NCBI GenBank assembly: GCA_963978895.1 | Contig: OZ022238.1 | Coordinates: 13,323,447-13,387,446 of the forward strand | Source: Erpobdella octoculata | Lineage: Eukaryota > Annelida > Clitellata > Hirudinida > Erpobdellidae | Length of the DNA: 64,000 nt | Direction of reading: 5' to 3' | Part shown: one piece after another, positions 23,959-45,497 of the stretch | Numbering within the stretch: the stretch's first letter is position 1 | How the letters are laid out: the number at the start of each line of letters is the position of its first letter | Notes under the pieces: generated by a model | What the model was told of the DNA's origin: nothing | Databases searched by the model: none | The model's input: only the letters and a program-made list of their open reading frames with translations | Program-made: the position numbers and the translations under genes

Positions 23959-24215
23959 TGAATGAATGAATGAATTTGATTATATAGCGCCAGATAAAAC
24001 CAGAGGCGCTTACGAAGGTTCCTTGGAATAGAAACTTCGAAGAAGTTCGTTTTTCTATTTACACAGACATGAGAAGTTAACCCTAGATAACGCTGGGTTG
24101 ACGTGAGCACATGTGAGTTAGTTTCTTGCTCAAGGAAATTACGTGCCTGGACCGGGAATCGAACCCGGGTCCTACGACTCTCAAAGACGGTATCTATACC
24201 ACTAAACCAACACGT
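23959..24215 (-). mobile_element. tRNA-derived SINE, family 1
   Basis: The minus-strand head at 24215-24141 forms a tRNA-like promoter: acceptor ACGTGTT/GGCACGT, A box TTGGTTTAGTGG and B box GGGTTCGATTCCC with a perfect T-arm stem. The anticodon stem does not pair, so it is not a tRNA gene. The body has TTTCCTTGAGCAAG, a motif shared with the SINE at 57484, and the 3' part has GCGCCTCTGG...GCGCTATATAATC and an (ATTC)4 tail at 23959-23975. A GCGC...TATAAT tail also ends the LINE at 38 kb, suggesting that LINE as partner. Confidence 0.8.
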
Positions 24216-24640
24216 CTCTTCAGGTCCGTAAACTGTATCCTACAACGCTGCTAAGAATCATTCTCTAAGTTCGTCTTTCTTACCCTTACCACTGGTTTTG
24301 TTTCTTCAGTTCTTCAGGATTACACACATTTTCATATACATCAAGTTTGATTCATTTAGATAGTGGTTCCTTATCCTTTGTTATCGACCAGTTGCTGTAT
24401 AGATTGTTTATTTATATCCATTGATGCACAAACAAAATCTCAAGACTAAATATTGATATATAATTTTAAGATAGATATATAAATTGTAATACTTACAAAA
24501 ATAACCCGCATAATTTTATTAAATCAACGTACTACTGCAAAATTATTGTCAAAATATCCTTGAAGTATTTATTGAACGTTACAATATATCAAGTAAAAAT
24601 AAAAAATAAATTTTAAAAAAATGCTTTCATTTGCTTCTTT
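24216..24640. other. Spacer
   Basis: AT-rich sequence between the SINE and repeat T. No coding frame, element end or RNA gene recognised. Confidence 0.4.
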
Positions 24641-24900
24641 ATCTGAGTCAATAAACTAAAATTTTTAAATCTAAAACAACCGTTACGCTCAATCTTGTAC
24701 ATTATTTCTTTCATATGAAATCAAAATTCATAAATTTAACTCGATGTATGGATTAGTTGTTATCTAACCCTAACCCTAACCCTAACAGACAGCTTTGATT
24801 AAATTTAATTTATTTAAGGCCTAATTTATGATGAAAATATTTAATTCATGTATTGTCATCCAGATTTGATCACCACAGACAAACAAACAAAGTGAGGAGT
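24640..24900 (-). repeat. Dispersed repeat T, copy 2, with CCCTAA units
   Basis: Reverse-orientation copy of 5930-6310: CTTTATCTGAGTCAATAAAC, AAATTTAACTCGATGTATGG, CCCTAA units at 24766-24785, GTATTGTCATCCAGA, TTGATCACCACAGACAAACA. It is shortened near 24860. It abuts the hexanucleotide array. Confidence 0.7.
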
Positions 24901-24953
24901 GAAGTTAAATAAAAGCATTTTTTTAAAAAATGAGCAAAACATTACGAACTGGT

Positions 24954-26441
<1,488 letters not shown>

Positions 26442-26829
26442 CATCATTCACTTCAATAGAATTTAACTCAACTCAATCGTTGTCGCTGAAACCTGTCTCA
26501 ACAACATTACTAAGCAATTGACGACCCATAAAAACGCAAAATATTATTAAAAGAATTAAATTGGTTATTGATAGATGGTTTATTTATACTAATAGCCAAA
26601 GCTTCTTTTATATAAAGTCTAAGGTTTCCTTAAGAAGAATAGCCGGCTTATATGATTGAGCATTAAGCAAATGTTGCGTTATTGCAACCTGCTGAATGTG
26701 CCTGGTTAAACGCCTCAAAAGAGGGCGTTTCTGGTGTTACCGATATAGCTCTCTACCTGACGGCGTAGAATGTAGAAAAAGACAAGGTCGCAGATAATTG
26801 TAACCAAAAAACAAAAACAGAATAGATTT
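26442..26829. other. Spacer upstream of gene B
   Basis: No coding region or element end recognised. Mixed composition with no clear repeats. Confidence 0.4.
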
Positions 26830-26972
26830 TCTTGAACAATGTTTTTTCCAAAAAATACGTCGTTCTTATGAAACCAATGCAAATGTTAATAATATACATT
26901 AACATATATGTTAACTAAAAATTGGAGCTTGGATAAAGATCTTAAAATAAATATTTGTATTAAGCTTTTAAA
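26830..26972 (+). promoter_or_regulatory. Conserved upstream block of gene B
   Basis: The segment TTCTTGAACAATG....AAATACGTCGTT....ATACATTAACATA is shared, at a similar distance from the ATG, with genes C (45498-45600), C0 (45057-45150) and D (53563-53655), where introns and flanks have diverged more. It is the best candidate for the promoter-proximal region of the family. Bound factors are unknown. Confidence 0.5.
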
Positions 26973-36567
<9,595 letters not shown>

Positions 36568-36627
36568 TTGACAGCTGAACATTTAATTCTAACTAGCCCT
36601 ATTCTGTTTAGATTTATAAAACACGTT

Positions 36628-36813
36628 TTTTATTACATACCTTTATTGAACCTTTAATTTCTCTTTGTTTTTTTGTTTTCTGTTTGTGTTTTTCTCTGTA
36701 GGCAAATCTAGCAGGTAAAATTTTATTACATACCTTTATTGAACCTTTAATTTCTCTTTGTTTTTTTGTTTTCTGTTTGTGTTTTTCTCTGTAGGCAAAT
36801 CTAGCAGGTAAAA
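36628..36813 (+). repeat. 93-base perfect tandem duplication
   Basis: Bases 36628-36720 are repeated at 36721-36813 without a visible mismatch, from TTTTATTACATACC to GCAAATCTAGCAGGTAAAA. It lies 60 bases past the stop of gene B, so it duplicates part of its 3' untranslated or flanking region recently. Confidence 0.93.
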
Positions 36814-37714
36814 TTTAAACAACTTTTTGAGTAGTTATGAAACTTTCAGCATAGCTTTATATTGGAAGACAATACAATAGTTTATTTTTATTGTCTAGAA
36901 TTATCTGTTAAAACGTTTGTCGAAATAAAAAAAGTGTGAGATAATTATTTTATATGATTGATAGAATTTATATATAAAAAACGCAAACACCGAACTGTTA
37001 AAAATTCCAAATGTAGCATTGATGATTCCAAATAAAATTTGCGAAAACTAATGCAGCCATGAAAATTTATTTATTTTTAACAGTAAAATGACAAATCAAA
37101 AGGCGATTTGTTAAAAACATTTTAGAAATTTATTTTGCAAAACTAGAAATCCATAGCTTGCAAAGAACAGTAACACTATTAAAAATGTTTCTAAATTTTA
37201 TTACTAGAACAGTAATTAACAAATTGTATACAGAATATTATTTACGTTCGACAACTCGTGGAATGACGGTCATCTTAAATATTAAAAAGAAAATGAATAA
37301 ACAATTGTTTTTAGCTATTTTTCAGATCTTCACTAATAGATGGAGTTCAACTGACGATTTATCCATCAGGAACTCCTCCTGACGTAAAAGGTGGACTAAC
37401 CCTTCCAATCGGAACCAAAAACTTGATAAAACCTACCCGAACCAAAATAAAAAATGAACAAACTATAAAATTTGTTTGGCCGTACTTATCAAAGAACTGT
37501 AGTATTTTGTAAAACTGAAACTTATTTTTTCGGATTCCTATGCTGTACCTGAAAACTTCTCTGCAATGCTTGTTTGCGGATATTTGTTTGATGTTTTCAA
37601 TACAAGCACTTTTATTCAATGATACCATTTTTCCTGTCATAATTGAAAATAGACTTGAGTTTATATCATCGCAATGGCCATAACCTTTCAGTCCTAACAT
37701 TCTCTTTTTTACAA
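36814..37714. other. Flank of gene B, homologous to the flank of gene D
   Basis: No gene. Bases 37340-37700 (CATCAGGAACTCCT to CCTAACATTCTCTTTT) resemble 52920-53325, so they are the ancestral spacer of the tandem gene unit. The 124-codon minus frame here is not conserved as protein in the other copy. Confidence 0.6.
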
Positions 37715-37870
37715 CGCTTATATTAACTTGCAACGTTGTTTGTTTGTAATTTGTTTATTTCAGCGTCGAGTGCGAATAAGCATTTCGACGTTGTTTGTTT
37801 GTAATTTGTTTTTTTAGCGCAACATCGAGTGCGAATAAGCACATCGAGTGCAAATAAGAACATCTACTAG
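37715..37870 (+). repeat. 5S-derived repeat family, leader region
   Basis: Contains TTACAACGCTTATATTAACT and CGTTGTTTGTTTGTAATTTG, repeated once more at 37783-37815, the leader that precedes the 5S-like head at 32950-33080. The head itself follows only after the LINE, near 40770. Confidence 0.5.
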
Positions 37871-37984
37871 AACAACTCAGCGCATGGTTGTTTATCAAAA
37901 AAACACCTTGAACAACCTGGAATGTTCTATCACCTGAGATAAAAGCCGAAAAACATGTTTACATGTTCCAAAACAAAATCAAAT

Positions 37985-40740
37985 CAAATATATAATTATT
38001 ATTATTATTAAATGTAAATTTATAATGCGCTTTTTTTAAAAAGTCACAAAAGCGCGTCGCGTCCAATCATAAATTTAGGAATAAGGTTCGGTTTTAAGCA
38101 GCTTCCTGAAACCGCCGAGGTCCAAAGCTGGATTCCTCAGGTCAGCAGATAGGCTGTTCCAAACAACTGGACCAGCAGTGGAGAATCCGCGCCTGCCGAG
38201 AGTCGTTGTCTTTGACGATGGAACGAACAAGTCGCCAGCCGCCGCCGATCGAAGGTGGGACCGACCAGCAAGCGTTGAGATCGGTACACACAATTGCTGC
38301 AGGTAGACCGGAGCCGTGTGGTGGAGGCACTTGTATACCATCAGACCCAACTTGAACTGAATTCTCTACGGGAAAGGAAGCCAGTGAAGTTGCGTCCGCA
38401 TAAGATCTGATACGGGAGACCAGCCGGGCAGCTGAAGAGCAAGACGAGCGGCTGCTCGCAGAATGGATTGGAGCCTGTTGATTTGAAACTGTCTAAGTCC
38501 GGCCATGACACCATTACAGTAATCAAGCCGGCTGTGCACGAGTGCTCTGATGAGTGAATGGGCGGAGTCCGTGGTAGCCTTACGGCGGACGACGCGCAGT
38601 TGACGCAGATGATAGAAGCATGAACGAGTAAGATGAGAGATGTGTGCTTCCATAGACAAGCTACTGTCGACCATCACGCCAAGATTACGAACATAAGTGG
38701 AGGGCCTGACTGAGACACCAGCGATGACCAGATCCCCCTTCCGACAGAAGCTGAGTCGACCAGGCGAGCCCAACCAGATCACTTCGGTCTTAAAAGGATT
38801 GAGTTGCAAGCGATTGCTCGCCATCCAATTGCCAATCTCGCTGATACATGCAGACATCTTAGGGACCAGATCGGAACACGACGCTGGCGGGGAGTGATCG
38901 TAAATCTGCAGGTCGTCAGCATAAGAATGGACAGAAAACCGATGTTTCGTGGCAATATGTAGGACGTCCGCGGAATAGAGAAGAAACAACAACGGGCCCA
39001 GAACGGATCCCTGCGGGACGCCACACAGGACAGAGGTAGGCGTGGACAAAACACCTCCGGAGCGGATGCAGTGGGACCGATCAGTCAAATAGGAACGAAA
39101 CCATTCGAGGACGACGTCTCCGAGACCATACGAGAAATGGAGCCTGTTGATTAAAATTTGATGGTCAACAGTGTCGAAAGCAGCGGAGAGGTCCAGAAGT
39201 CCCAGTAGCGTGATCCGACCCGAATCAGCCGCAGCGTAAATATCAGACAGTACCTTCAGGACAGCAGTTTCAGTGGAGTGCTGATTTCTGTACGCCGACT
39301 GAAACATCGGGAGAAGGTTGTTTTCACCGAGGTAGATGTTTATCTGGGCGGCTACGCATCGTTCCAGTAGTTTTGACAGATAGGACAGATTCGAGATTAG
39401 GCGGTAGTTACCGGTGTTGAGCGGATCTAGATTCGGCTTCTTCAGGATCGGTGTGATGACAGCATTTTTCTGGGCAGGAGGAAACTGTCCCCGCTCTAGC
39501 GATGAATTTACCAGGAATGTCACAAACGGTGCCAGTTCACTAGAGTATTGCTTGATCATCCTTGTCGGTATTGGGTCCAGGGAACAATTTTTGTTTGGTG
39601 AAGATTTGATGAGCCGGGTTATGTCGTCGACACTCACAGGTTTAAACCTCAGCAGGTCGCAGGAACAACGGCCGGGGTCGAATCGTGGACTGGAAGCATG
39701 TGACGTAGACTGGCAGATATCTCTTATCTTATCATTGAACGTTCTCGAGAAATCATTGGCTGTAAGATCTTTTGGCGAAATCGGGTTGCTCCGAACCCGA
39801 CCGAGCACCCCAGATAATGTCCGCCATAATCTCCCAGGACTCCCTCGGCTGTCGTCAATCTTCATCTTCCAGTAGAGATTTTGTTTCTGTCTGTAAAGGT
39901 CATGAGACGTTCGCACGTGGTTGATCCATGAAGTGCGATCGATGGGATCTTGTGTTCGTCTATAACGTCTTTCTAACTTCCTCGATCTTCGTTTTAAGGC
40001 AGCGCATTCAGAGTCGAACCATGGGGTGAGAGGCCGGTCGCGCAGCCTGGCAGCACGAGGCGGGGCATGTTTGTGAAGAAGTGATGACAAGGTTGTGTCG
40101 AAGGTCTCAAGAACCTGACTGATTGACATCGTCTCATAGACCGCCGGATTACACAGAGAACTTCCCTGTAAATCAGAACGGAATTGCTCTGGGTCGAAAC
40201 TTCTCCAAGTCCGGGTGTTGACGTCGATAAGCAGCGGGGGAGGATGACGGACCGGGATCCGGAAACGCACAAGCGAGTGATCTGACACCTGTGGTAGATC
40301 AACGATGATAGATGGAGGGGGAAGATCTGTTCGGGTAATGACCAAGTCCAGAGTGTTACCATGCGTATGCGTAGGGCCGACGACAGACTGAATAAATCCA
40401 AATGAACGTATGAGGCTGAGAAAACGGATGGAGTGGGGGTCATTAGAGATGTTGACCCTGACGTTAAGATTGCCGGTAATAATGATTTGGAGGTTGTAAG
40501 TTGCCAGGGTTTCCAATATGCTCTCAAGCTCCGTGAAGAACAAATCACTCACGGGATTGCCTCCAGGGCGGTATATCACCACAAAGATAAAATTCGTTTT
40601 CAAAGACGAAAACATTATAGACGTGATCTCGAATGTAGCTGGCTTGGAACCCAGAGGGTGTGGCTAGGCAGACAGCGTGTCCTTGTAAATAACCGCAATT
40701 CCACCATATGTGCGACCCATTGTTTGTTTAAGCGCAAATG
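37985..40740 (-). mobile_element. CR1/L2-like LINE, 5'-truncated
   Basis: A coding region runs from the endonuclease (about 40737) to 38075 on the minus strand. The 3' end has GCGC...TTATAAATTTACATTTAATA followed by an (ATT)n tail near 37998-38010, as in L2-type LINEs that end in short repeats. The 5' end stops inside the endonuclease next to a 5S-derived repeat, which is typical 5' truncation. Confidence 0.88.
38075..40737 (-). pseudogene. LINE ORF2: partial endonuclease and reverse transcriptase
   Basis: A 749-codon frame (40615-38366) plus a shifted C-terminus (38350-38075). The endonuclease part shows FIFVVIYRPGGNP, HGNTLDLVITR and QVSDHSLVRF. The reverse transcriptase has SSPNKNCSLDPIPTRMIKQ, DLSAAFDTVDHQILINRL, GVPQGSVLGPLLFLLYSAD and the catalytic YADD in SYADDLQIYDH. 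The C-terminus has SRLDYCNGVMAG and RRGFSTAGPVVWNSL. No RNase H, as expected for CR1/L2. One stop lies in the first 40 codons (near 40675) and one frameshift near 38360. This is the best-preserved LINE ORF in the window. Confidence 0.92.
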
Positions 40741-41160
40741 TTTATTTAGGCGCAAATGTTATTCAAAAACATTGCGACTCGCCTGATCAACAAAGTTGAG
40801 CAATGTTTAGATGTTAGTGTTTAAAACTAGGTATTATAATATAAGATTATAAATCCCATAAAAACAACCTAAGCTTAATTTATCACAATTAGAAAAGAAA
40901 TATCTATTACAAGTTCAGATAGTACTTCGATAGGTGACATTAAATACATTAATCCGTTTTTAAATGTAAAAAAAGTTAACAGTAAAAAAGGAAAAATAAT
41001 AAAAAATATAAATAATATTTAAATTTATAAAAAAATACACACTAAAAAATAAAAAAATGATATAAAGTATAAAAAATGTTTTTTTAAACAAAGCTTGTTT
41101 ACTAATGTACTAAAATGTTAAAAGTAATAATCTATATAATATCTATAACTTACTATCGCT
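40738..41160 (+). repeat. 5S rRNA-derived repeat, copy 2
   Basis: The + strand has CGACTCGCCTGATCAACAAA and GTTGAGCAATG (5S-like, 40770-40800), then after about 110 unrelated bases TAGTACTTCGATAGGTGACA (40921-40942), and the AT-rich body to TATCGCTTAACGC. It is the same order as the copy at 32610-33080, in reverse, with an insertion inside the 5S part. It forms an inverted pair with 41145-41300. Confidence 0.65.
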
Positions 41161-41300
41161 TAACGCTCTTATATTAAAGGCAAAACGTTTAGTTCAAAAA
41201 ATGTTAATATGTACACATTATTAGTATTTTTAACATTTTAGTACATTAGTATACGAGCGTTGTTTAAAAAAAATATTTTTACACTTTATATTTTTCATCT
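41145..41300 (-). repeat. 5S-derived repeat, 3' part, copy 3
   Basis: Reads CTATCGCTTAACGCTCTTAT, AACGTTTAGTTCAAAAAATG and TACATTAGTATACGAGCG, matching 32617-32730. It is in opposite orientation to copy 2 immediately to its left. Confidence 0.65.
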
Positions 41301-41959
41301 CCAATGATCAAAAATTTTCATCAACAATTATATTATTCAGAGAATTAAATATTTGAAGTTTATAATTAAACATTAAATTTTATTAAATTTGATAAAACAA
41401 TTTTTCAAATAATTTTATTATTCATAGAAATACCCCCATAAATTCAAAGCTGTTTATGAGATAAAAAAAACTTTGAATAAAACACATCGTTAGCAATTAT
41501 AATAAATAAACAATAGTCCTGGCCCTGCCATACAGACCCGCATACACTTTGTAAAGGACGGAGTTTGAATGTTTTTTTTTTGAATAGCAGACTCATATAG
41601 TTGTAAACGGCACTAGGTAGAATTACCAAAAATGTGGCATAAGTCCGCCATCTTGAATTTTCAAAATGGCGACCGATAATTATAAAAAAATTAAAAAATC
41701 AGACAACATTAATATATTTAATTGGAGTACAAAATTTTATTTTTTAGAGATATCATTTTGTTTATGATAACTATGAGACGAATACAATTTAATACTGCCG
41801 ACAAAATCAAAAATAGCCGCCGAAAACAGAGAAAATGTTGTTACTAAAGTATGATTTATTATTCTTTAACAATGAGAAAAACAATGACAAGATAAATTGT
41901 TTGTTATAAGTCACCAGTGAAGGTAATAATAATAAAACATATTTAATAAAGGTATGACA

Positions 41960-42100
41960 TCTATAATATAGTAGCCCTCGTCACTCACTATCTCACTTAT
42001 TCTGTCGCGCTGTTAGATGGCGCTACAATCGCATGAATTTTCAATTGATTTTTAACAAACTTCTAGAATAATTTTATTTTTATTTTATTATCATTATTTC
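41960..42100 (+). mobile_element. Helitron 5' terminus inside the long-TIR element
   Basis: TCTATAATATAGTAGCCCTC then GTCACTCACTATCTCACTTA, preceded by A; nearly the same as 21784. It interrupts the end of the left inverted repeat, so it came later. The 3' end was not located; the segment up to about 42480 may belong to it. Confidence 0.6.
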
Positions 42101-42599
42101 GATTAAATTATTTTAGTTTCACCACTTATTTTTACTATTTTTTATTTTTTATTTTACAAAATCTACAACTTCGAGAATAAAAATGGCTATTGAGAATAAA
42201 ATGGCGAAACGAAAAAAAAAGAGGAGTTATTACGCTGAAAACTGTATGAGACACGCTACGCTGAGTGGTTGAACTGCGGTTTTTATTGGTTGAGAACGGT
42301 TATAGCGTCTCCTTTGTTCGATACAAATAATGGGAATTTTTTAAGATTTTCGTTCATTTTAATTTAATATTCAATCATTTATAAACAGTCGAATTCATTT
42401 CGCTTGAGTAAATGTATAAGCCGTTTAAACTAAATTCACGCGGTAATACACCGTAACCAGCGTAACAGAGATAGAGAGAGAGAGAACTCGCATCTTTCTT
42501 TTAATTATTTTAATTATTTATTTAATTAATAAATAAATAAGTAAAAAAATTAAATAATATATATATTTATTTTTTTAAATTTATTTGAAGTTTTTTATT

Positions 42600-42830
42600 T
42601 TTTTAAATTTATTTGAAGTTTTTTTTATTTTTTTTTATAACAGTTTATAGTCCTTTACACCAGGTGTTTTAAGACTCTTATAGCTGTATGTAGGAAGCAC
42701 TTAAGTACTTCCTGTCGTGGATCATAATTTGATCCTTTTTACTTTTCCCTCCTCCTTTCTCCAGGTTTGGGACTGGCTCGCAATTAGCGAGGCGGAGTAG
42801 TTTATTTTAAGTTGTTTAATGTTGTTCTTG
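42600..42830 (-). repeat. LINE or SINE 3' tail
   Basis: CTTTACACCAGGTGTTTTAA, ACTTCCTGTCGTGGATCATA and GCTCGCAATTAGCGAGGCGG, shared with 12700-12875. An A-rich 3' tail (T run 42600-42640) marks minus orientation. Sequence to about 42960 may also belong to it. Confidence 0.55.
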
Positions 42831-43139
42831 GGCACCAAGCGGATAAGATTTTGCTATCATAAAAACCGTTATCAGGGATAGCGCAGCTATAGATTCTGTT
42901 ACCATATTTTTAACGGGATAAATAAACGGGTGCCACGGGCGTCCAAGAACAACCTAGTTAATAATAAACTGGTATAAAGTTGAAAAACTAATGATGTGAT
43001 GTCGTGTGCAGTTGAACTTAGAACAGCTCTGTGTGTTAAAACAAAGGCAAATCAACGGCAAAATTTTTATAATTGTTTGAGAAATCAGACCATATTCAAC
43101 AAATGTTCCTGTTTTTTGTGAAGAAATGTGAATCAAAGT

Positions 43140-44560
43140 CAGAAGTTTGCCAGTATTGGGGTGTCTTTTAGCAGATGGCCTTGATTGTCAAACATCTCAT
43201 TTCTTCTGATCGTGAATGAAATTTTGCACTTCACATTGCATCTGAAGACAAGTCACTTCCAATCTTCAAAAAAGTAATTGTTTGAATTACCACTGAAAGT
43301 ATGAACAAACTAGAACTTACTAATCCAGATGTCTTTCGCCGATTTGTGTGTGGCCAATTTATAGTTAAAGACCGTGCTGGTTTTTTCAACGCTGTTGCAC
43401 CAGACATGAAACTAAAGCAGTCCATGCAGAAATCGTCCAAACGCAAGGGTGGAATTGTTTGCAATACACAAAACACAGCTGTTGTTGAATGGCAGTTTTT
43501 TATGAAATTTAGCTGATTTCCAACAATTTGAAAAAGATGACAAAAGACAATTCAATGGACCATAGTGAATCTGTACAGGTACACCATGATTTGGTAGGTC
43601 GGAAAACAGAGTATCTTAACAAAAATGTGGCACAACTGCTTGACTTCGTATGCAGCAGGGGAAATCCGTTCATTATTCAATCGCCTGGAATCAAGTTGCA
43701 TAAATTCATCACTAAGGAGATAGCTCATGATGTAGTGTCTCTGCATCTTTGCCAGGCACTTAGGAACAGAGAAAGCAGCTTCGAAGAGTTTTACAAAGAA
43801 TGTTTTCTGGATAAAACAAAAAAACAGTCAGTCACAATTTCCAAAAGAAACCTGTCTAAAATGGACTATAAGCCACCGACAACAACCACGGATTCTGTTA
43901 CTCTTTATTCACAAAAGGTATTAGTTGCAGCTCAGCGCAACATCGATATTTTGATACAACGTGGTGTGCCAATGGCAGAAATCTACTCTTATGGCGTAGA
44001 CTTGCGTAGGGTTCTTATGAAAGTGCATGTGCTGACTGGAGATGATACCCTCAGCAAAATTGAAACTGCATTTACGTGTGAGCCTCAAAGATACCTGAAC
44101 AATTTTGCTGAGTCTTCTGAATTGAGTGATGAATCATTTAAGTCGGTTGAAAAATACCTCGTTCGTGTGTGGATTGGAGCAGGACGCAGGGCTTCGTGTC
44201 AAACATTTGACCAGGCACGATTTAAAGGTCCAATTAATAGTGGTACGCCAGACACAGTTGCCACCAACCTCAAGTGTCATTAGGAATCATATACAGCAAG
44301 CTTTTTACATTATACGGAATGTTCTCACTATCTTGATTGATGATGCTTCAATTTTCAGTGCAATAGATTATGGCTGGTTTTTAGATGGCGGTACCATATT
44401 TTCTGTTAAAGGTCTTAAACCACTTCCAGAAAATATGCTGATTTTGGGCAAATGCGGTGGTAAATGTGACCCTACCATTGTTTGTGTGCAAAAGGAAAAC
44501 TTCTATGTGTTATATATTGTCACATATTACATTCAGTCTCAGATTGTCACAACAAATAAT
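43140..44560 (+). pseudogene. Relic of an uncharacterised multicopy protein family
   Basis: Segments in order: FRRFVCGQFIVKDRAGFFNA then VAPDMKLKQSMQKSSKRKGG (43340-43460); HHDLVGRKTEYLNKNVAQL, ISKRNLSKMDY and QRNIDILIQRGVPMAEIYS (43580-44000); then VIRNHIQQAFYIIRNVL, AIDYGWFLDGGTIFSVKGL and a Cys-rich GKCGGKCDPTIVCVQKE end (44280-44520). I recall similar proteins of unknown function occurring in many copies in cnidarian and mollusc genomes, with a Cys-rich C-terminus; this is memory, not a search. At least two frameshifts and lost segments make it non-functional. It sits centrally in the long-TIR element, where a transposase would be expected. Confidence 0.55.
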
Positions 44561-45056
44561 TTATAAGCATTATATCTGCAAATGAAGTGCTTCTGGTGAA
44601 GTCATACCATGTTTTAACACTATTATTATTACCTTCACTGGTGACTTATAACAAACAATTTATCTTGTCATTGTTTTTCTCATTGTTAAAGAATAAATCA
44701 TACTTTATTAACAACATTTTTTCTGTTTTTGGTCGCCATTTTTGATTTTGTCGGCAGTATTAAATTGTATTTGTCTCATAATTATCATAAACAAAATGAT
44801 ATCTTTAAAAAATAAAATTTTATACCCCAATTAAGCATAATAATGTTGTCTGATTTTTTAGATCATTTTATAATTATCGGTCGCCATTTTAAAAATGCAA
44901 GATGGCGGACTTATGCCATATGTTTGATAATTAGACCTAGTGCCGTTTTACAACTAAATGAGTCTGCTACTCGAAAAAAATTCAAACTCTGTCCTTTACA
45001 AAGTGTATGCGGGTCTGTAGGACAGCTCCTCGATTACAATGAAAAAGATTAATTTT

Positions 45057-45226
45057 TCTGGAACAATGTTCCATTAAAATACGTCGTTTCTATAAAACTA
45101 CATGATCAATAATAAACGTTTCTTTCTGAATACATTAACATAAACAAAACAATATGGCTAATCTAACTGTGTTGTAGAGACTGGGTAAAAATTCTTAAAC
45201 AAACAGTTTGTATTTAATTGGAAAAT
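45057..45226 (+). promoter_or_regulatory. Conserved upstream block, C0 copy
   Basis: Holds GGAACAATGTTCCATTAAAA, TACGTCGTTTCTATAAAACT and GAATACATTAACATAAAC, aligned with the upstream blocks of genes C and D. The GGAACAATGTTCC core is a near-palindrome; in C and D the same place reads CAATGCTCCATTG. Confidence 0.5.
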
Positions 45227-45378
45227 ATGAGAATAACGTTTTATATAATTAGCGCATTTTTCTTTCAGTGTGTTTCCATTCAGTTTCGTCCACCTTTACA
45301 ACATGCCCTCAAGCAATGTGCTCAAACAAGTCCAGTACGTCGTATGAAGAATTCTTTACAAATATCTTGCAACTGTCA
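45227..45378 (+). pseudogene. C0: duplicated, truncated exon 1
   Basis: Starts ATGAGAATAACGTTTTATAT like gene C, then has a deletion in the signal-peptide region and lies out of frame (TGTGTTTCCATTCAGTTTCG). It stops at AACTGTCA (45378), where the sequence jumps back to the upstream flank of a second unit. It is a partial tandem duplicate of the promoter and start of gene C. Confidence 0.85.
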
Positions 45379-45497
45379 ATGAATTTTTATTATTCATAGA
45401 AATGTTCATAAATTCAAAGCAGTTTATGGTATAAAAATATTTGAATTAAACAAAATGTTAGCAATTATAATAAATAAACAATGAAAAAATAACTTTC

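Larger units (their letters stand above)
41515..45035 (+). mobile_element. 3.5 kb element with 430-base terminal inverted repeats
   Basis: Bases 41515-41950 and 44605-45035 are inverted repeats, about 90% alike by eye. They share CAGACCCGCATACACTTTGT, GTGGCATAAGTCCGCCATCT, GATATCATTTTGTTTATGAT and ACAATGACAAGATAAATTGT. ACAAT flanks both sides (41510-41514, 45036-45040) and occurs once at the matching uninterrupted place in paralogous flanks (45478-45482, 53542-53546), so this is a bounded insertion with a 5-base target duplication. It contains a gene relic (43140-44560) of an uncharacterised family, and later insertions (a Helitron end and a LINE tail). No known transposase motif was found. 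Confidence 0.82.

Noticed and set aside
24141..24215. Possible tRNA gene
   Set aside because: A and B boxes and the T arm are good but the anticodon arm does not pair, and the sequence continues as a SINE with an (ATTC)n tail. The same reasoning applies to 62035-62110.
37359..37733. 124-codon minus frame
   Set aside because: The homologous spacer upstream of gene D (52920-53325) does not keep the frame, so it is unlikely to be coding.
39414..39875. 153-codon + strand frame, and other + frames over 38.7-40.8 kb
   Set aside because: These are antisense shadows of the LINE reverse transcriptase on the minus strand.
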